Below are positions 18,997-30,115 of a stretch of 64,000 bases of DNA, piece after piece (the stretch's first letter is position 1; every line of letters starts with the position of its first letter). The DNA lies in assembly GCA_016893485.2 (NCBI GenBank), contig JAFEKX020000001.1, positions 1,426,001 through 1,490,000 on the forward strand, in the 5' to 3' direction. Both the position numbers and the translations under genes were made by a program. Origin of the DNA: Streptomyces sp. P3. Lineage in GTDB: Bacteria > Actinomycetota > Actinomycetes > Streptomycetales > Streptomycetaceae. The notes under the pieces were generated by a model that saw only the letters and a list, made by a program, of their open reading frames with translations, did no database searches and was not told the origin of the DNA.

Positions 18997-21900
18997 TCAG
19001 TTCCGGCCGCCGGGGGCGGGGGTTGCCTGGTCGGCCAGGGCCCGCATGTCCGGCAGGTCGAAGACGTCCTCCACTTCCAGGTGGAAGCCCTCGGCACGGA
19101 CGAGCGCGGTCAGCCGGAGCGCGGTCAGGGAGTTGCCGCCCAGGTCGAAGAAGTTCTCCTGGCCGCTGATCGGTCGGTGGAAGCTCTTCTCGGCCGCGGC
19201 GAGCACCACGCCCAGTGCGGGGTCCGGCACCCCGCCCGCGGCAGCGGCGGTGGCGGTGCGCGGACCACGACCGGACACCGGCCCGCCGGCCCGCCCGTCC
19301 GCCCCGGCAGCGGCCGCCTCGCAGACGGTCCGCGCGGCGAGCCGGTCCGTCTCCCCGCTGGTCAGCCGCGGCAGGGGGTCCAGGACGACGAGTCGGGCGG
19401 GCGGCATCAGCCCGGGACCTCGGCCACCAGCCGTCTCCCGACCTCCGCCGGGTCGAGGGAAGCGGGGCCGACCACCGTGACGGCTGCGGCCGGCCGTACC
19501 CGCTCGGGATCGCCGCCGTCCACCACCACGGCGGCTGCCTCACCGACGCCCGGCAGGGCCGGCGGCCGCTGATCGAGTGCGCCGCTCGCCACGCGGTGGA
19601 TCTTCGCCTGATCGTCGTCGCGGTCCCGGAAGTACAGGCGGCCGTCCGGTCCCGAGGACACCAGTTCACCGGTCCGGAAGGCGCGCGCGCCGCCGATCGT
19701 CGCCATCGCGGTGAACCGCTGCCGGGTCGCCTCGGGGCGGTTGAGGTAACCGGGTGCCACCGAGTCGCCGATGACGAGCAGTTCGCCGACGACGCCCTGG
19801 GGCACGTCGTGGCCGTGCGGGTCGGTCACCAGTACCCCGGTGTTGGGCAGCGGTCGGCCCAGGGGCACGTCGGCGCCCTCGTCGCCGCGGACCACGTGGT
19901 AAGTGGCCCACGCGGTCGCCTCGGTGGGTCCGTACATGGTGACGAAGACGGTGTCCGGGTAGGCCGCGCGCAGCCGTTGCAGGAGCGTGCCGCGCGGCCT
20001 GTCGCCACCCAGTAGCCAGTAGCGCGGCCTGACGTCCCAGCGGCCCAGCGGATGGCCCAGCTCCCGCGCGGTCAGCAACTGGCCGGCGCGGGCGGGGGTG
20101 CACTGGCGGTGCTCGAACGGGCGCCGGTCGGCGGCGTTCTCGCGAGCGTCGGGCGACCGCAGCTGGACGTGCCGGCCGTGGGTCAGCGGCCAGATCATCT
20201 CGACGGAGGAGATGTCGGACGACGGCGAGGTCTCGGCCAGCCAGTCGCCCTCCGCGGCACCCGGCAGGGCCAGTGTCATCGCCCGCAGGAACGCGGCCAG
20301 GTTGTGGTGGGTGACGGTCACGCCCTTGGGCCGGCCGGTAGTGCCCGAGGTGTACGTCAGACAGGCGGGCTCGTCCGGTCCGGGACGGTCGCCGGGCCCC
20401 GCCGTGGCACCGTCCGGTCGCGGGGGCAGGGCGTCGGTGGTGAGAACGACCTGGTCGGGCGTCCCGGCCAGGAAAGGCGCACCGGTCCCGCCGGGGCCGC
20501 ACACCACCAGCGCGGACGCCGAGTCCGCGAGCACGAACCGGTTGCGTTCGGTGGGGCCACGGGGTCCACCGGCACATAGCAGAGGCCTTCCTGCCAGACC
20601 GCCAGCGCGGTCGCCACCTGCCACGTGTCGTGGCCGCAGGCGGCGGCCACCCGGGTGCCCCGGGGCAGTTCCCGGGACCGCAGCGCGTCCCGCAATCGGG
20701 CCACGGCGGCCATCAACCTCGTAGCTCCAAGCGTGTTCGCCATCGCTGACGGCCGGGGCTCCGGGTGCCTGGGCAGCGGCGCGCTCGACGAGTTCGCCGA
20801 CGGAAGGCGCCGGTACGCCGGCCGTCGGCGGGTGACCGCCGAGATGCCGCCGCACCTCGGCGGTGCTCGCGGCGTCCAGCAGCGCGAACTCCCCCACCCT
20901 CAGCTCGGGCCGCGCGGGCAGCTCGGTCAGGGCCCGTACCACAGCCGAGGCGAGTTGCGGGGCGGGCGGCCAGGGGACGAGCCCGCTGCGCCAGTCGAAG
21001 TGAATCAGCCCGTCCTCGGGGCCGAGCACCACCTCGACGCCGAGCGGGGCGCCGGGCTCCGCGGACCGCCGGGCGGCCGGCCCATGCTCGCCGGCGCCGG
21101 GCGGGAGGGAGTCGTCCCGGAAGGCGAGCACCAGATCGGGGTGGGCGCGGTTGCCGGGGCGGACGACGCCGTCCGCCCCGGCGAGGTCACCGACGTACGC
21201 GAACGTGCCGGCGTGCAAAGCCGGCGACTGGGCGCGGACCCGGTCGACCAGTTCGCCGAAGGTGTCGGTCGCGGAGCAGGGGACGGTTGTGGGCACGACG
21301 TCGACGTAGAGGCCGACGGCGTCGAAGCCCACAGCCCTCAGGTCGCGCAGGGTCATCGGCATTCCGACCACAGGGTGCGGTCCGGCGCCAGCCGGTGCAG
21401 CGCGGCCAGTACGGCCGCGTGTGCCACCGTGACGACGGAAGCTCGGGCTCGGCCGGCCGCCAGCCGCAACGCGGCGACCGTCCTGGGTTCCAGCCGCACC
21501 GCGTGGTGCGCGCGCTCCCGGGGTCTCCGCCGGGCCGGCTCAGCAGCGGCCCGTCCGCCACGCCCGAGCCGGTCGGCCGGGGCGGCGCCCCGTCGCTCGG
21601 AGGCGGCGGCAGCTCCCTGCGCGCTGCCTCCAGCAGCGCCTCCTGGGCGCGCCCGTAGCGGTCGCCGTCGTCCTCGGGGACAGCGTCCGGGTGGGCCAGG
21701 AAGTGCCGCAGCGCCCGGCCGACGAGCAACACGGCGTGCTCGTCGACGAGGGGCATGGTGGACGCGCAGGGCCAGTACCGGGCCGCTGCCGCGCAGGTCA
21801 AGACGGGCCGTCAGCAGGACGGGCCCGAACGGCGCAAGACCGTCCGGGTGCGGGGCGTCGTCGTGGAGGGTGACCCGGACGGTCTCCTCGGGCAGATCGT

Positions 21901-22170
21901 CGTAGGCGCGCAACTCCTGCACGATCCGGTCGGATGTGTCGTGGAAGCGGACGCGCAGGGCCGTGGCCGAGCGCAGCACGGCGGTCCAGGTGCGCTGGGC
22001 CTCGGCGAGGCCGACCACACCCGCCGCCCCGCCGGCTCCCCGGCGTCCAGCGGGACACGGACGGCCACGGTGCCGACGCGGTGCCGGTCGGACAGCAGTG
22101 AGGCGATCAGCTGGGCCGCCTGATGGGGGTTCGCCTCCAGCGTGGGTGCCTGACGCGACGCGGAGTTCAT
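18997..22170 (-). CDS. NRPS module: condensation-adenylation-carrier (C-A-PCP)
   Basis: About 1,058 residues, no thioesterase. The condensation domain core reads VHHALVDEHAV after removing one C from CCCC near 21752, so the HHxxxDG motif is HHxxxDE. The adenylation domain has A3 LTYTSGTTGRPKGV, a DISSVE segment near the substrate pocket, MYGPTEATAWATY (A5/A6) and FRTGEL (A7). The A10 motif is LTSGETDRL, with glutamate in place of the usual lysine. The carrier reads ENFFDLGGNSLTALRL with its serine present. Several frame changes occur (for example near 20750, 20565 and 19400). The start at 22170 overlaps the small gene upstream (TGATG). The amino acid specificity cannot be read reliably. Confidence 0.85.
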
Positions 22171-22336
22171 CAGGTCTCCTCGCCGGCCGCCGTGCCGTCG
22201 AGCACGGAGCCGGTCGGTCGGTGGGCCGGGTCCAGCCGCTCCCACGGGACAGCGGCGCCCGGGAGGCGGGACGGAGGGCCCGCCCCACACCGTCGGGCAG
22301 GCCCTCCACCAGGACGGCGGCCGTGTTCGTCGTCAT
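22170..22336 (-). CDS. Small protein coupled between exporter and NRPS genes
   Basis: A tiny gene of 167 bases; with one missing base restored near 22245 it encodes about 55 residues, starting MTTNTAAVLVEGLPDG and ending VLDGTAAGEET. Its ATG overlaps the MFS stop (ATGA) and its stop overlaps the NRPS start (TGATG), which is strong positional evidence that it is translated. No family is recognised and no MbtH motif is present. It could be an N-terminal extension lost from the NRPS by error, or a small accessory protein. Confidence 0.45.
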
Positions 22337-23625
22337 GCGTCGCTCTCCTTCACGACTGTCGTCCCGACGTCGTCGGCCCGTGCCGGAGGCGGTGGCTCGT
22401 CGGGCCACGGTGGTGGGACGTCGTGCGCGGCGTCCGGGCGCAGGGCCAGCCGGACGGCCAGCAGCAGCACCGGTACGGCGGTGAGGGCGACCAGCACGGC
22501 CGCGGAGGCCCAGCGGGCCGCGAGGCCGAGGGTCAGGAAGACGCCGAGAGCGACGGCCTGGGCGCCAAGACCGGCGACCGAGGTGACCGTGGCCCGCGCG
22601 GGTCCTGAGATGGCGTGCTGGAGCCGGGTGCCGGCGACGATCTGGGCCAGCCGCAGGACGCAGTAGAACGCGGCGATGCCGAGGAACCCGGCCGGGCGAC
22701 CGGTGAGCGCTCCGGCGGCGAGGGCGGCGCCACCCGCGCCGAGCAGCACCGCCAGCAGGCGGTCGCCGGCCCCGGCCATGCGCCCGCCGACGAAACCGCC
22801 CGCCGCCATCGCCGCCCAGGGCAGCAGCAGGAGCAGCGGTACGGCCGCGGCGGGCGTGCCGGCCTCGCGGGCCAGCACGGGAAGGTACTCGTCCACCACG
22901 CCGAGGCCGGTGAGGGCCGCGGTCAGCAGGACGGCGGAGCGCACCCGCGGGGTGCCGCGGGCCTCGGCGAGCCCGGCGCGCAGCACGGCCGGATAGCCGA
23001 GCTGTTCGGGTTCCGCCGCCGGTCCCGGTTGCGGCTCGGGGCCGGTGCCGGGCCGGGGGCGCCGCGGCCGAGGCCCAGGGCGGTGGGAACGGCGAGCAGG
23101 GTGAACAGGACGGACACCCAGCCGGTCGCCGCGTAGCCCCCGAGCAGGACCAACGGTGTGGCGGCCAGGGAGCTGGCCGCAAGCGAGCACGCCTGGACGG
23201 CGGCCATCCGGCTGCTGATGCGGGCGTACTGCCCGGCCCTGCCCTCGCCGGCGAGTCCGTCGTAGAGCAGGGATTGAGCGTCCCGGAGGTGAGGGCGGTG
23301 CCCGCACCCCACAGGACGAATCCGGCCGCGAACGAGCCGAGCGAGGGCAGCGCGGTCCACAGGGCGAACCCGGTGCACTGAGCGAGCGCCGCTGCGGCCA
23401 GCACGCGGTGGCGGGGAAGCGGTCGGCCAGGGCCCCGGAGGGCACCTCACAGACGAAGGTGGTCAGCGTCCACACCGCGAAGAGAACCGACAACTCTCCT
23501 GTGGAGACCCCGTGCGAGGTCATGAGCAGGGCGTAGACGGCGTTCAGCGGGAGGAGTTCGGTCAGGCCGGTGTACAGATACACCAGACCGACGCGGAAGG
23601 GGCCGGAGGACGGCGGCTGGGGCAA
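22333..23625 (-). CDS. MFS transporter, probable product exporter
   Basis: About 430 residues with many hydrophobic segments consistent with a 12-helix major facilitator. The N-terminal half has LFAVWTLTTFVCEVPSGALA then, after a frame change near 23420, GFVLWGAGTALTSGTLQSLLYDG, both typical of drug-efflux MFS proteins. Further changes lie near 23275 and 23060. A TTG start at 23625 is used because an in-frame TAG lies just upstream. The gene is in the same transcriptional direction as the NRPS and overlaps the small gene. It probably exports the cluster product and contributes to self-resistance (inference). Confidence 0.75.
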   Translation of the reverse strand: MPQPPSSGPFRVGLVYLYTGLTELLPLNAVYALLMTSHGVSTGELSVLFAVWTLTTFVCEVPSGALADRFPATACWPQRRSLSAPGSPCGPRCPRSARSRPDSSCGVRAPPSPPGRSIPALRRTRRRGQGRAVRPHQQPDGRRPGVLACGQLPGRHTVGPARGLRGDRLGVRPVHPARRSHRPGPRPRRPRPGTGPEPQPGPAAEPEQLGYPAVLRAGLAEARGTPRVRSAVLLTAALTGLGVVDEYLPVLAREAGTPAAAVPLLLLLPWAAMAAGGFVGGRMAGAGDRLLAVLLGAGGAALAAGALTGRPAGFLGIAAFYCVLRLAQIVAGTRLQHAISGPARATVTSVAGLGAQAVALGVFLTLGLAARWASAAVLVALTAVPVLLLAVRLALRPDAAHDVPPPWPDEPPPPARADDVGTTVVKESDA

Positions 23626-23723
23626 GCGGACCTAATAAGGCATGGAAAGACGCTAGCACGAGGGTGTCCGGCTGACAGGACGGTCGGGTGCGCCCGGCAC
23701 CGGGGGTCAGTCGGTGCGGCGGA

Positions 23724-25414
23724 TCAGAACGGGCCGAGGGCCAGCGCGTCCAGGGGGCTGCGGGCGAAGGTGGCGAGGGCGTCGGCGGGGGTCCACACGA
23801 CCGGCTCGTCGCGGCCGTTGAACGAGGTGTTGAGCACGACGGCGTGTCCGGTGTGCTCGGCGACCCGGCCCAGCAGCCGGTGGTAGAGCGGGTCGTCCTC
23901 GGCAGTGACGGTCTGTGGGCGGGTGGTGCCGTCGACGTGGATCACGGCGGGCATCGCGGCCCGCCCCGCATCGGGCACGGGGGCGGTGACGATCATGTAG
24001 GGCAGCGGTGTGCCGTCACCCAGCAGGGTGGGGGCCTCCTCCAGCTGCATGCTGGGCGCGAACGGCCGCCACCATTCGCGGTCCTTGACCGTGAGGTTGA
24101 TGCGGTCTCGTTTGGCCACCGGGAACGGCGCGGTCACGATGGAGCGGTGGCCCAGGGCCCTGGGGCCGCCCTCGCCGCGTCCCTGGTGCCAGCCGACGAT
24201 CTCGCCGCGGCCCAGCAGTCCGGCCACCGCGTCGGCTATGTCCTCGTGCTCCGTGTGGCGGACGCCCTGCTTGTGCAGCACCCGGCGGACGGCGTCGGCG
24301 TCCCACTGCTCGCCCCAGGCGAGGGTGCCGGTCATCGGCGTGATGTGCTCGCCGTGCTGGGCCGCCACCCAGCCGGCCGCGCCGAGGCTGACGCCCTGGT
24401 CGCCGGCAAGCGGTTGCACGAACAGGTCACGCACCTCGGGCAGCCGGGCGAGCTTGCCGTTGAGGGTGGCGTTGAAGCCGACACCGCCGGCGACCAGCAG
24501 GGTGTCCTGGCCGGTCTCGCGCAGCAGCCGGCGGGCCATGGCGACGACGGAGCGCTCCACGGCCTCCTGGGCGGTGGCCGCGAGGTCGCGGTACTCGTAG
24601 GGGTCGCGCTCGGTGCGCCGGACGTAGCGGCCGCTCCCACGGTCGTAGTGGCGGCTGGTGCGGTTGGGCGGCAGCGCGCTGGTCTTCTCCAGGTGGGCGA
24701 GCCACAGCCGCAGGGTGTCCGTCTCTCGTCGGTGCTGCCGGTGGACAGCAGGGTGCGCGGCACCGGTCCGACGGCGTAGCCGTCGTCGAGGAAGCTGAGG
24801 CCGCCGCCGAAGGTCAGGTCGCCGGAGGTGCCGTAGGGGGCGAGGCCCATGGTCTTGCCGGCGGCGTCGGCGCCGAGGCCCGCGTACTGGCAGACGGCGG
24901 CGTAGAAGTAGCCGAGGGACCAGCCGGGCGGGACGGCCTCCAGTACCTTCAGCTCGCCGCCGACGGCCGAGGCCAGCGTGGCGCTCTCGCACTCGCCCTG
25001 GCCGTCGAGGACCAGGACGGCGCCCTGGTCGCGGCCGGAGAAGTAGTAGGCGCTGGCCGCGTGGGCGGTGTGGTGCGGCACGAAGACCAGCTCGGGGTCG
25101 CGACCGCGGGGGAAGTACTCACGCGGGAACAGGAAGTCCAGCGCCCGCGCGCTGTCGGGGAACCAGTCCAGGCCGCGCCGGGTGAGCAGCGAGGGCATGT
25201 CCCAGCCGTGGGCGACGACGTCGATGTCCTCCAGGGCGAGACCGCCCTCCTGAAGGCAGAAGGCGGCGGCGTGCAGCGGGGCCTCGCCGTAGCCGTGCTT
25301 GTGCCGGGTGAAGCGTTCCTCCTCGGCGAACGCGACCACCTTCCCGTCGACCAGGAGGCAGGCGGACCCGTCGTGGCTCGCGCCCGGCCAGCCATTCACA
25401 CCAAGAATTCGCAT
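23724..25414 (-). CDS. O-carbamoyltransferase (NodU/TobZ family)
   Basis: About 563 residues. These enzymes make carbamoyl-adenylate from carbamoyl phosphate and ATP and pass the carbamoyl group to a hydroxyl. The N-terminal Kae1-like domain has VPHHTAHAASAYYFSG with metal-binding histidines and LVLDGQGECES. The C-terminal domain has GRGEGGPRALGHRSI and WWRPFAPS, then VVLNTSFNGRDEP. One frame change near 24727. The ATG at 25414 faces the FemAB-like gene across a 252-base divergent promoter region. With the sugar genes to the right, the acceptor is likely an amino sugar hydroxyl (inference), as in streptothricin. A hydroxyl on the amino-acid part is the alternative. Confidence 0.88.
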
Positions 25415-25666
25415 GGCAAGTCATTCCCTTCGTACGGACCGTGCGGCCCGGTAATTGACGGACGACGACCTGTGCGCTAGAAATTAGCAGCGATACCGCG
25501 CCGAAGAAATAGGCGCCGGTCTTTTTCCTTCTCTGATGCCGCACCGGACGGAAACCCGCCGGTCAGCTGGGCCGACTCTGAACCGCTACCCGCTTTTCTG
25601 CATGCCTCGAAAACCGCTGGACATTTCCGATTTCCACGCGCGAGAAACCAGAAGAAAGGGCACGCC

Positions 25667-26555
25667 ATGCTTCGTCTGATCATGGATCCGGAAAGCACAG
25701 CCGACGTTGCGGAGGGGGCGGACGTCCCGGCCGAGGACTTTCACCAGAGCGCCGGCCGGTTCCGGCTGCTGTCGGGGCGCGGCGATGCCGTACGCCTGCT
25801 GCGGGCAGGCCGTCCCGGCGGCCGGTGGGCCTCGACGCTGCTGGAGGACGGCGGTCAGGACGGCTGGTTCATGTGGAAGGGACCGGCCGGACTCCCGGAC
25901 CCGGAACTACTGTCCGCCCTGCTCACCGGCATCGCCCAGCTCGGCCCCGCCACCTTGGTGCTGCTTCCGGAATGGGACTTCCCGAGGTGCTGGCAGCGGC
26001 CGGGTACCGGCCCGGTCCGCCCTACGCCACCGGTCTCGTACCGACCGGCGGCGGCGACGAGGCGATCCTGGCCCGGATGCGCGCGAGCACCCGCAGCCGG
26101 GTGCGCCGGGCGCTGCGCAGCGGTCTGGAATTCGCCGACGACCCCGGCCGGATCGACGAGTTCTACGATTTCTACGCACCGGCAATGATCCGCGCCGATT
26201 CACCCGACCTCGCCCCCTCGACCTGCTGCACGATCTGCTGGAGCATTCGTCGGTCCACCTTTTCACCGCGCTGCACGAGGACCGGGTGGCGGCCGGTTCC
26301 ATATGCTTCCGCAACCGTAATTCTCTGGAGGCACGTTTTGTGGCTACGCATCCAGATCACCGCGTCGACGGCTCGATGAATTTCGTGCATTTCGAGACCA
26401 TCAGGCGGGCGGCCGCCGAAGGGCTTGAGCATTTCGACCTGAGCGGCATATCCACCGGTGCGGTGGACGAGAAGACGGCCGGGATCAACCGGTTCAAGCT
26501 CGGGTTCGGCGGCGAGGTCCTGCACTACCCCACCTACACCCGCTCCGTCGGCTGA
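25667..26555 (+). CDS. FemAB-like / BioF2-type acyltransferase
   Basis: About 296 residues. The C-terminal region, HFDLSGISTG followed by INRFKLGFGGEV, is the Fem/GNAT-type signature also found in aminoacyl-tRNA-dependent peptide ligases; upstream ASTRSRVRRALRSGLEF matches the conserved arginine-rich helix. Two missing bases near 25980 and 26212 shift the frame. Homologues such as the FemX-type enzyme of BD-12 and PacB of pacidamycin add one residue from a charged tRNA. I infer a similar role here, attaching an amino acid to the sugar or peptide amine. A plain acyl-CoA acetyltransferase is possible. It is followed after 12 bases by the CocE-type gene. Confidence 0.7.
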
Positions 26556-26567
26556 GAGGAGACACCC

Positions 26568-28274
26568 GTGCGACTGGTGATCGAACGGGACGTGCCCATG
26601 TCCATGAGCGACGGCGTGGTGCTCCGGGCGGACGTGTACCGCCCGGACACCTCCCGCCCGCTGCCCGCTCTCCTCCGGCGCACCCCGTACGGGAAGGGGG
26701 CCTCGGCGGGGGCCGCTCCCTGGACTGGATGCGGCTTGTGGAGGCCGGGTACTGCCTCGTGGTGCAGGACGTGCGCGGCCGGTACGCGTCCGACGGTGTC
26801 TTCCGGCCGTTCGCCGACGACGCCGCGGACGGCCGGGACACCGTGAGGTGGGCCGCCGGCCAGGACTGGTGCGACGGGACCGTCGGCATGATCGGGCGGT
26901 CCTACGAGGGTGTCGCGCAGTGGCACGCGGCAGCCGCCGCACCGCCCGCACTTCGGGCCCTCGCCCCGCACGTCGCCGCTGCCGACCCGTACGAGGGCTG
27001 GACGTATCTGGGCGGCGCCTTCCAGCTCGGGTTCTGCCTGCACTGGGTGCTCGGCGACCTGCTGCACGGACAGGTCGAGCGGGCCGGCGGCACCACCGCG
27101 GACGTCCGCGCGGTGACCGAGGCGCTGGACGGCATCGAGGACCTCTACCGGGCACCCTGGCGGGCGCTGCCGCTGCTGGACCGGCTCGCCCCCTACTACC
27201 GCGAGTGGCTGGAGCACCCCGGCTACGACGCCCACTGGCGCGGGCTGACCGCCGCCCCGGACGGAGAACGCCCTCCGGCGCTGGTGGTCGGCGGCTGGTA
27301 CGACATCTTCCTGCCGGGCACCCTGCGGATCCCTTCGCCCCGGTCCGGCGACCGCCTGCTGATCGGTCCCTGGTCGCACTGCGTGACCGGCGGCGTTTTC
27401 CCCGAGCGGCGTTACGGACTCGCCGCCGACGAGGCGGAGTTCGACATGACGGCAGCTCATCTCGCCTTCTTCGACAGGCATCTCAAAGGCGTGAGCGATG
27501 AGGCCGGGCCGCCGGTGGAGGTGTTCGCGAGCGGGGCGGACAGCTGGGTCGCCCCCGACGGTCCGCCCGGCGCGGACAGCGTCCCGCCTCGCACTGCATC
27601 TGGACAGCGACGGCGACGCCCGTACCCGGCACGGCTCGGGCGTGCTGCGCCCCGGCCCGCCGCGCCGGGAGGTCACGGACGTCTACCGCTACGACCCCCG
27701 CGACCCGGTCCCGACCGCCGGCGGAGCCACCTGCATGACCGGCATGCTCGTCGGCGCCGACTGCGGTCCTCTGGATCAGCGCGCGGTGGAGGACCGCCCG
27801 GACGTGCTCTGCTACACCGGACCACGGCTGGACGCGCCTCTGGTGGTGTCCGGACAGGTCGTCGCCGAGCTGTACGTCTCCTCGTCCGCGCCGGACACCG
27901 ACGTCACCGCCAAGCTGGTCGACGTGCATCCGGACGGCCGCGCGGAGATCCTCTGCGACGGCATCGTCCGGACCGGGCACCGGGCCCGGCTGGACGGCGT
28001 GCGTCCACCGCTCCCGGACACGGTGCACACGCTGCGCGTGGAGGCGGGGACCGTCGTGCACGTCTTCCGGCCCGGTCACCGGGTCCGCCTGGAGGTCTCC
28101 AGCAGCAACTTCCCGCGTTTCGACCCCAATCCGAACACCGGCGGCACCCCGCTGACCCTGGCGGACGCCCCGGTGGCCACGGCCGTCAACCGGGTCCACC
28201 ACGGACCGGGCCGGCCTTCGCGGCTGCTGCTCCCGGTCCGTCCCGGCCCGCCGGACGCTCACGACGCGGCCTGA
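26568..28274 (+). CDS. CocE/NonD-family (S15) alpha/beta hydrolase
   Basis: About 568 residues. The N-terminal S15 domain opens MSMSDGVVLRADVYRP and has VVQDVRGRYASDG, the nucleophile motif GMIGRSYEG, GGWYDIFLPGT with the likely acid and LLIGPWSHC with the histidine. The C-terminal jelly-roll includes VSSSNFPRFDPNPNTGG. Frame changes near 26720 and 27590. GTG start with GAGAGGAG upstream. Family members hydrolyse esters or amides. In a biosynthetic operon it could remove a protecting acyl or aminoacyl group or catalyse acyl transfer. It follows the FemAB-like gene closely and overlaps the convergent glycosyltransferase by 16 bases. Confidence 0.8.
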
Positions 28275-29326
28275 GACGACGGTTCGGGCTTCGGGTCGCC
28301 ATCGGGCCGGAACACGGTGAGGTCGCCGAGCGGCACGATCCGCCGCCCGGCCCGAAGGTGCGCCCGGCGCAGTCGCTCGCGTTGGGCGGGCGTCAGCTCG
28401 GTGCAGTGCTGCGGGATCGCGCGCAGCATCCGGGCACGGGCCGCGGTCTCCGGATAGCGGGGCCGCACGCCGTAGGGTCGCGCACCAGGTGATAGAGGGT
28501 GCCGGTGTGGAACGCCGCCTTGAGCAGGGCGTAGTAGGCGGCGGCCCCGATCCCCTTGTGCCGGGCGCATCCGGCGAGCGTGCGAGCCGCCTCGTACAGC
28601 CGCCACAGCACGGGCACGGCGGGCGTGGTGAAGACACCGGTCTCCTGGGCGATGCCCTCGCCGACGCCGTAGCGGAAGTAGCTGCGCATGTTCTGGAGAC
28701 CGACCTGGGCGTCGTGGAAGATACGGGCCTCGGGGACGTGCCGGACGGGGATGCCGGCCAGCTGGAGCCGGAAGTCGAACTCCCGGTCCTCACACCAGTG
28801 GATCAGACCGTCGAAGTGGTAGCCGCCGATGTGCTCGACGATCGTCCGGTCGTAGATCAGCGGCGGGGACAGGGCGCTGACGTACTCGCCCTCGTCGTAC
28901 TCGCGCACCCGGGCGGTGAGCCGGCTCATCAGGCTGCCGGACTCGCCGTACACGACCTGGCCCTTGACGACCGGGTGGGTGGCGACGGCCGCGGCCATCA
29001 TGCGGACCACGCCCGGGGCGAAGGTGCAGTCGGAGTCCATCAGCAGCAGATAGCGTCCCCGCCGCCTCGGCGCCCGCGTTGTAGGCGGCGCCGAGGTTGC
29101 CCGCGTCGGGTATCTCGGTGACGGTCAGCGGCCTCGGGTGCTCGCGCAGCACCCGGCGGATCTCGTCGGTGGCGCCGTTGAGCGCCAGCACTATCTCCAC
29201 GTCCTCGTCGACGGAGTCGATGCATTCCAGGATGCGCAGGTCGTCGCGGAGCGCGATGACCACGCTGGTGCTCGCCAGCACCCGTTCGGTGCGCTCCTCG
29301 TCGGGGGCGGCCCCGCCGGCGGTCAT
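28259..29326 (-). CDS. Family 2 glycosyltransferase
   Basis: About 356 residues, GT-A fold. VVIALRDDLRILECIDS, NLGAAYNAGAEAAG and the metal-binding MDSDCTF (DxD-type) are followed by GLIHWCEDREFDFRL, which contains the usual ED catalytic-base region. Frame changes near 29058 and 28470. The start overlaps the methyltransferase stop (ATGA). It probably links the amino sugar from the downstream cassette to the peptide or to a carrier (inference). A role in polysaccharide synthesis is unlikely given the operon. The 3' end overlaps the convergent hydrolase gene. Confidence 0.8.
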
Positions 29327-30084
29327 GCCTGCGCCCCGGTGTCCGGGACGCCCCGCTCGTCCTTGCGCAGCACGTAGACGTGGGTGGTGTGGCCGGGGTG
29401 AAGCCGTCGCCGTCGATGTCACGGACCCGGACCGTGCGCAGGCCGGCGGCGCGGCCCAGCTCCTCCATGGTGAACGGGTCGACGACGTACTGCACATGGG
29501 TCTCGCGCCAGAGCAGGCCCTCCCCTCCGTAGAGGGAGAGCACCGAGCGGCTGCGGGCCAGTACGGGGTCCCAGCGGTGGGTGCGGTGCAGCCGGACGCC
29601 GTCGCGGGTCTCCTCGTGCTCCAGGTTCCGCCAGTCCTCCTGGAGGACCTTGCGGGGAGGAGTAGTCGAAGACCAGGTGGCCGCCCGGGCGCAGGGCGGC
29701 GGCCGCGTTGCCCAGGCACTCGGCGAGGTCGGCGGCGGTCAGGTAGTTGAGGGCGTCGAACCCGGAGACCACGAAGTCGTAGGAGTCGGGCTCCGCGGTG
29801 AAGCGTGCCATGTCGCCGACGATGCGCAGCTCGGGCGGTATGCCGCCGTGCTCCAGCATGGCCGCCGAGCGGTCCAGTGAGGTGACCTCGCCCTGCGGGA
29901 TCAGGTCGGCCAGGACCCGGCTGCCCATGCCGGTGCCGGCGCCGAGGTCGAGGATGCGAACGGGGCCCGGGGCGGCCAGCTTGGCCAGTTCGGCCCCGAT
30001 GCCCAGGCGCCAGGTGTCCTCGGCCATGGCGCCCTCGAACAGTTCGTAGGTGTCGGACCAGTGGTCGTACGCGGTGGTGGTCAT
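29323..30084 (-). CDS. Class I SAM-dependent methyltransferase
   Basis: About 254 residues. Opens MTTTAYDHWSDTYELF. Motif I is ILDLGAGTGMGSRVL, motif II region VTSLDRSAAML and a PDSYDFVVSGFDALNYL motif-IV segment; this pattern is common in N-methyltransferases of small molecules. Frame changes near 29655 and 29400. The ATG at 30084 lies 32 bases after the ATP-grasp stop, and its stop overlaps the glycosyltransferase start (ATGA), so it is inside the sugar/peptide operon. Confidence 0.8.
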
Positions 30085-30115
30085 CGGCGTTCCCTTGTCG
30101 GAGGGTGGAGCGCGG

